A stretch of DNA of 64,000 nucleotides from Telluria beijingensis (GTDB taxonomy: Bacteria > Pseudomonadota > Gammaproteobacteria > Burkholderiales > Burkholderiaceae_D), in assembly GCF_030770395.1 (NCBI RefSeq), contig NZ_CP132480.1:288153-352152 (forward strand), given 5' to 3'. Each line of letters opens with the position of its first letter. Within the stretch, counting starts at the first letter, position 1. The position numbers were made by a program, and so were the translations under genes. Positions 63,327-64,000 of this stretch are shown piece by piece. The notes beneath the pieces were generated by a model. It saw only the letters and a list, made by a program, of their open reading frames with translations. It was not told where the DNA came from and searched no databases.

Positions 63327-64000
63327 ATGCGGCCCGGCTACGCCAGATTGTCCTTCCTGCAGCCCTTGCGGGCGCTTGGCGCGCAACTCCGTGCGGCCGC
63401 CCCGGACCATGCCGCGATCCTCAAGGGGATGCTCACCGTCGCCGCCTTCGTCTTCGTCGGCAAACTGGCCAGCGCCATCAAGGAAATGGCCGTGGCCTAC
63501 CGTTACGGCCTGGGCGCGGAAGTCGATGCCTACCAGTTCCTGTACACCGTGATCGGCTGGCCGCTCGGGGTGTGGTCCAGCGTACTGACCGCCGTCCTGG
63601 TGCCGCTGGCGGTGCGCCTGCGGCACCAGCAGGGGGACCTCGCAAGGTTCCGCTCCGAACTGCTCGGGCTCGTGATCGTTGCCGGGCTTGCGCTGGCGGG
63701 ACTGGCGTGGCTGGTCCTGCACACCCTGTTCCAGCTCGGGCAGAGCGGTTTGCCGCCCCGCCTGGCCAGCCTGGCCGGGGCGGCGCTGCCGGGCCTGATC
63801 CTGCTGCTGCCGCTCGGGATGCTGACCGCGCTCCAGTCGGCATGGATGCTGGCGGCCGAGCGCCATGTGAACACGCTGCTCGAATGCATTCCCCCATTGT
63901 CGATCGGGGCGCTGGTCATGGCGCTGCCTGGCGGCGGCATGCGGGCGCTGGTGTGGGGAACGGTTGCCGGCAGCGTGCTGCATCTGTTGTCGCTCATGGC
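63327..64000 (+). CDS. MurJ/Wzx-like lipid flippase, 5' part (cut by the window end)
   Basis: An open frame from ATG 63327 runs off the end of the window (at least 224 residues). It begins with a basic cytosolic stretch, then hydrophobic helices: MLTVAAFVFVGKLASAIKEM, AYRYGLGAEVDAYQFLYTVI, and later LLGLVIVAGLALAGLAWL and GLILLLPLGMLTALQS. AYRYGLGAEVDAY matches the conserved beginning of the MurJ/MviN family of polyprenyl-linked glycan flippases. The partner genes suggest it translocates the repeat unit made by this locus rather than lipid II. It starts five bases after the epimerase stop. Confidence 0.75.
   Translation, partial: MRPGYARLSFLQPLRALGAQLRAAAPDHAAILKGMLTVAAFVFVGKLASAIKEMAVAYRYGLGAEVDAYQFLYTVIGWPLGVWSSVLTAVLVPLAVRLRHQQGDLARFRSELLGLVIVAGLALAGLAWLVLHTLFQLGQSGLPPRLASLAGAALPGLILLLPLGMLTALQSAWMLAAERHVNTLLECIPPLSIGALVMALPGGGMRALVWGTVAGSVLHLLSLM

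Overview
This window reads as chromosomal DNA of a high-GC betaproteobacterium of the Burkholderiales, most likely Oxalobacteraceae (Massilia/Telluria/Janthinobacterium group). The clues are the GC-rich codon use, the divergent darP/pmbA pair, the paaABCDE-GHIKJ-YZ layout with a divergent paaX, and a dispersed palindromic intergenic repeat. This placement is inference from gene content, not a database match. I saw no tRNA, rRNA, CRISPR array, insertion sequence or prophage gene.

Layout. 1-4.9 kb: tail of an efflux outer-membrane factor, an orphan ribbon-helix-helix antitoxin whose toxin is eroded, two base-excision DNA glycosylases (hypoxanthine-DNA and 3-methyladenine), a YCII protein, a TPR lipoprotein and an HDOD protein. 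4.9-7.3 kb: a chemoreceptor and a secreted Cache protein. 7.5-11.6 kb: a KamA-like radical SAM enzyme with an atypical substrate pocket, coupled to an MFS transporter, then a PQQ-type sugar dehydrogenase lipoprotein. 11.7-17.0 kb: a heme-copper oxidase locus (fused subunits I+III, subunit II with a cytochrome c tail, one c-type lipoprotein) facing a divergent pair of c-type cytochromes. 17-27 kb: housekeeping and single enzymes (FAH family, class III aminotransferase, esterase, mog, darP, pmbA, a CCP-like carboxypeptidase, LysR with a divergent NmrA-like gene). 26.6-39.9 kb: a phenylacetate degradation cluster (paaX divergent from paaABCDE-G-H-I-K-J-Y-Z and a cupin), complete for the aerobic CoA pathway except paaF. 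39.9-47.5 kb: argH, small enzymes, then three exported hydrolases (cyanophycinase, S33 peptidase, M64 peptidase) and a Lys/Ala-rich exported coiled-coil protein. 47.5-54.6 kb: parC and parE, then a strong LexA-type box, a degenerate receiver protein, a PuuD-like amidotransferase and a small gene behind a Fur-box candidate. 54.6-60.6 kb: YbdK ligase, cation:proton antiporter, MoxR/GNAT/VWA operon, tandem cytochromes c. 61-64 kb: the start of a polysaccharide locus (WecA-like transferase, UDP-GlcNAc 4-epimerase, MurJ/Wzx-like flippase cut by the window end).

How parts work together. The paa genes form one pathway: PaaK makes phenylacetyl-CoA, PaaABCE (with PaaD) epoxidises it, PaaG makes the oxepin, PaaZ opens the ring, PaaJ and PaaH carry the beta-oxidation steps, PaaI and PaaY are thioesterases that rescue trapped CoA, and PaaX represses. 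The oxidase locus carries its own electron-donor candidates. Twelve copies of one palindromic repeat, eight of them in four inverted doublets, sit between genes throughout the window.

Most promising leads: the KamA-like/MFS pair, the near-perfect LexA box next to a receiver that has lost its phospho-acceptor, the triplicated cytochrome domain around the oxidase, and the REPIN-like repeat family.
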